Shown here: piece after piece, positions 4,926 to 6,784 of the stretch
Position numbering within the stretch: the first letter of the stretch is position 1
How the letters are laid out: the number at the start of each line of letters is the position of its first letter
Assembly (NCBI GenBank): GCA_020433785.1
Contig: JAGRCC010000468.1
Span: forward strand, 1-6,784
Direction of reading: 5' to 3'
From: Anaerolineae bacterium
GTDB lineage: Bacteria; Chloroflexota; Anaerolineae; 4572-78; J111
Length of the DNA stretch: 6,784 nucleotides
Notes under the pieces: generated by a model
What the model saw: the letters and a program-made list of their open reading frames with translations, nothing else
Told to the model about the DNA's origin: nothing
Database searches by the model: none
Program-made: the position numbers and the translations under genes

Positions 4926-6784
4926 ATGATGGTTTCAAACCTGCTGCGTTCAAACCTTATAACCTCCCTCTTCCTCTTTTTCGTCGCCCTCATCCCGCGC
5001 ATCCTTGATCTGGGTCGATTTCTCACCCCGGACGAATTTCTGTGGGTTGATCGCTCGCGAAATTTCTTGGCCGGCTTAATGAATAGCGCTTATGAGTGCG
5101 ACTCGGTCATCGAAGCCTGGCAGTTTACCGCCCACGGGTTAGCTTGTACCTTGCGTACAGGTCACCCCGGCGTAACCACCATGTGGACAGGCAGCCTCGG
5201 TTTTTGGCTGAGTTGGCTGCCGCAGCGCCGGACGGTGTCGCTCTACGATTATGTGGTCAATGCTTCCACCAATCCGCTTGATCCCAATTTGATTGTGCCG
5301 GAACGATTAGGCACGGTCTTGATTGTATCGCTGTGGGTCGTGGCGGTTTTTTGGTTAGGGCGACGGCTTTTTGGCGGACAAATCGCCTTTGTGGCGGCGC
5401 TGCTGATTGCTCTCAGCCCCTATCATATTGCCCTCTCGCGCGTTATCCATCACGATGCCTTAAGCACGGTCTTTATGACTCTGTCCGTTTTAACCGCCTT
5501 TATCTTTTGGGGCCAAAAGGCCAGCCAGCGCTGGTTGGTGATCTCAGGGGTGTGGGGTGGGCTGGCCTTCATGAGCAAGAGTCCGGCGCTGTATCTGTTG
5601 CCGTTTATCGCAGTGGTCGGGTTGTGGTTTTTAATTCAGGATGCTCGACGCCGGCCGTACCAGGCCGACCAGCCTGATTACCGTTGGTCGAAAGCGAAAT
5701 TAGGCCTTGTGCCGCAGACTTTTCTGCCGACCCATCTCACCGAACAGCTTATCGACACGGTGGTGAACGGCCTGATCTGGTTTGCGGCCTTCGCGGTCAC
5801 CGTCATTATCGTCTGGCCGGCGATGTGGGCGGTGCCGCTGACGGCCATCGAGACGATTTTTGCCTACGGTAATAAATATGCCAGCGGCGGTCATGCCAAA
5901 GGTAACTTCTTCATGGGCGTCATTTCGCAGGATCCCGGTCCGCTTTTTTACCCGGTGAGCTGGTTGTACCGAACCACCCCATTGGTGATAATCGGCCTGG
6001 TACTGGGCTTGATCGCCTGGCCGTGGGTGGCCCTGAAGCGACCCGACCCAGCCGCACCGCCGCAGAGTCCTGACTCGATGACCAGCCAGGCCGATGGTCT
6101 GCGCCGGTTTTACAGCTACCTGCCGCTCATTCTCATTTTTATCGCCGGCTACACCCTGTTTATGACCTTCGGCGAGAAAAAACAGGAGCGCTATTTACTG
6201 CCGGTTTATCCCTGGCTCGATTTTATCGCCGCCGCCGGGCTAATCTGGCTGGTCTATTTAGGGTTGTCCCTGCCCCGGGTCAAAGCGCTGATCCACCACT
6301 CGGAAAGAATGTTGTACGCGGCCTTAATTCCGGTGGTCATGATTATTGTGCTCAACACGTATCTGGTTGTGGCATCGTTCCCTTACTATTTTACTTACTA
6401 TAATCCGGTGTTAGGGGGCATTCAGGGGGCGTCTAAGGTGTTGACTATCGGCTGGGGCGAGGGTCTGGACCTGGCCGCCGATTTCTTTAATCATAAGCTG
6501 GCCTCCCCTGATACGCGCGTAGCGAGTTGGTATGAATCGACCTTTTCTCCCTTTTTTCTGGGAAAATCGGTCAGCTATTCAAAAGAGAAAGGCAAGGTTT
6601 TAGCCAGCGATTACGTGATCTTTTACATCAACCAAACCCAGCGGCGATTTCCCGATGACGCCATGTTCGATTTTTTTACCGACCGCTTTGATCCGGTCAA
6701 AGTCATTTCGCTGCAAGGTTTGGATTACGTCTGGATTTACCCCAGTTTGGGCATCGACCATTATGTTGATGATCAAACCTACAC
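4926..6784 (+). CDS. Second GT39/PMT-like membrane glycosyltransferase (3' end beyond window)
   Basis: An uninterrupted frame of 619 codons runs from 4926 off the right edge. The ATG at 4926 is 13 bases after the previous stop, with another in-frame ATG at 4929; only a weak GGA (4918-4920) precedes them, so translation is probably coupled to the upstream gene. The protein parallels its neighbour: helix 1 at about 11-26, TPDEFLW with D36 and E37 as the likely catalytic acidic pair, HPGVTTMW (80-87), HHDA (175-178), SKSPAL (217-222), a GGHAKGNFFMG motif (321-331), GEKKQERYLLP (416-426), YYFTYYNPVLGG (487-498) and GWGEGLD (509-515). About ten membrane segments are visible, the last near 467-483. 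Its first outer loop is 16 residues longer than the neighbour's and contains two cysteines (C58, C74) that could form a disulfide. Residues 245-275 form a longer hydrophilic loop. Role by family: transfer of a lipid-linked sugar at the outer face of the membrane; donor and acceptor are unknown. Any C-terminal beta domain lies outside the window. Confidence 0.88.
   Translation, partial: MMVSNLLRSNLITSLFLFFVALIPRILDLGRFLTPDEFLWVDRSRNFLAGLMNSAYECDSVIEAWQFTAHGLACTLRTGHPGVTTMWTGSLGFWLSWLPQRRTVSLYDYVVNASTNPLDPNLIVPERLGTVLIVSLWVVAVFWLGRRLFGGQIAFVAALLIALSPYHIALSRVIHHDALSTVFMTLSVLTAFIFWGQKASQRWLVISGVWGGLAFMSKSPALYLLPFIAVVGLWFLIQDARRRPYQADQPDYRWSKAKLGLVPQTFLPTHLTEQLIDTVVNGLIWFAAFAVTVIIVWPAMWAVPLTAIETIFAYGNKYASGGHAKGNFFMGVISQDPGPLFYPVSWLYRTTPLVIIGLVLGLIAWPWVALKRPDPAAPPQSPDSMTSQADGLRRFYSYLPLILIFIAGYTLFMTFGEKKQERYLLPVYPWLDFIAAAGLIWLVYLGLSLPRVKALIHHSERMLYAALIPVVMIIVLNTYLVVASFPYYFTYYNPVLGGIQGASKVLTIGWGEGLDLAADFFNHKLASPDTRVASWYESTFSPFFLGKSVSYSKEKGKVLASDYVIFYINQTQRRFPDDAMFDFFTDRFDPVKVISLQGLDYVWIYPSLGIDHYVDDQTY

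Noticed and set aside
4589..5026. A minus-strand frame of 145 codons across the junction of the two glycosyltransferases
   Set aside because: It is antisense to the conserved C-terminal domain and the second start region, with no recognisable domain or ribosome binding site.
5096..5872. Several short plus-strand frames in this stretch
   Set aside because: They lie in other frames of the continuous glycosyltransferase that runs from 4926 to the window edge and have no domain patterns of their own.

Overview
The window looks like chromosomal DNA of a Chloroflexota bacterium, most likely from the Anaerolineae side of the phylum. This is an inference from gene types, not a database match. It rests on a regulator with a central winged helix and a bacterial transcriptional activator domain (BTAD), on two tandem multi-pass GT-C glycosyltransferases that share the signatures YYF-Y-NPV-GG and GWGEGLD, on a C-terminal beta-rich domain on the first of them, and on a degenerate short tandem repeat inside a gene. 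Coding regions are moderately GC-rich; the first 600 bases are clearly richer in A+T.

Layout. Bases 1-65 hold the first 21 codons of a gene on the minus strand that leaves the window at its left edge. Bases 66-635 are a divergent intergenic region with no convincing gene. It carries three separate sets of perfect dyads; the one nearest the plus-strand operon is a direct-repeat and palindrome array (TCATTAC units) just upstream of a -10-like CATAAT without a -35 box. Next is a two-gene operon: a 106-residue small membrane protein (636-956), then a 407-residue BTAD regulator (973-2196). The operon ends in a strong intrinsic terminator (2302-2338).

Twenty bases after the terminator T-tract a new promoter begins (TTGCCA, 17 bp, extended -10 TAAGAT). 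It is so close to the next ATG (2396) that the transcript is probably leaderless. It drives a second operon of two GT39/PMT-like integral membrane glycosyltransferases: a complete one of 838 residues (2396-4912) and, 13 bases later, a second one (4926 onward, at least 619 residues) that runs off the right edge. The two proteins are diverged tandem paralogues. The first has an approximately 27-residue cytoplasmic insertion that coincides with ten degenerate octanucleotide repeats, has TPA where the second has HPG, and carries an extra C-terminal domain.

How the parts may work together: the regulator and small membrane protein look like one regulatory unit, possibly autoregulated through the repeat array. 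The glycosyltransferases probably move sugars from polyprenyl-phosphate donors to an acceptor on the outer face of the membrane. Nothing in the sequence proves that the regulator controls the glycosyltransferases, and the terminator between them argues for separate transcription. I do not see a clear new defence or mobile system. The most notable items are the operator array with its operon, the apparently leaderless promoter, and the octamer array that became coding sequence.
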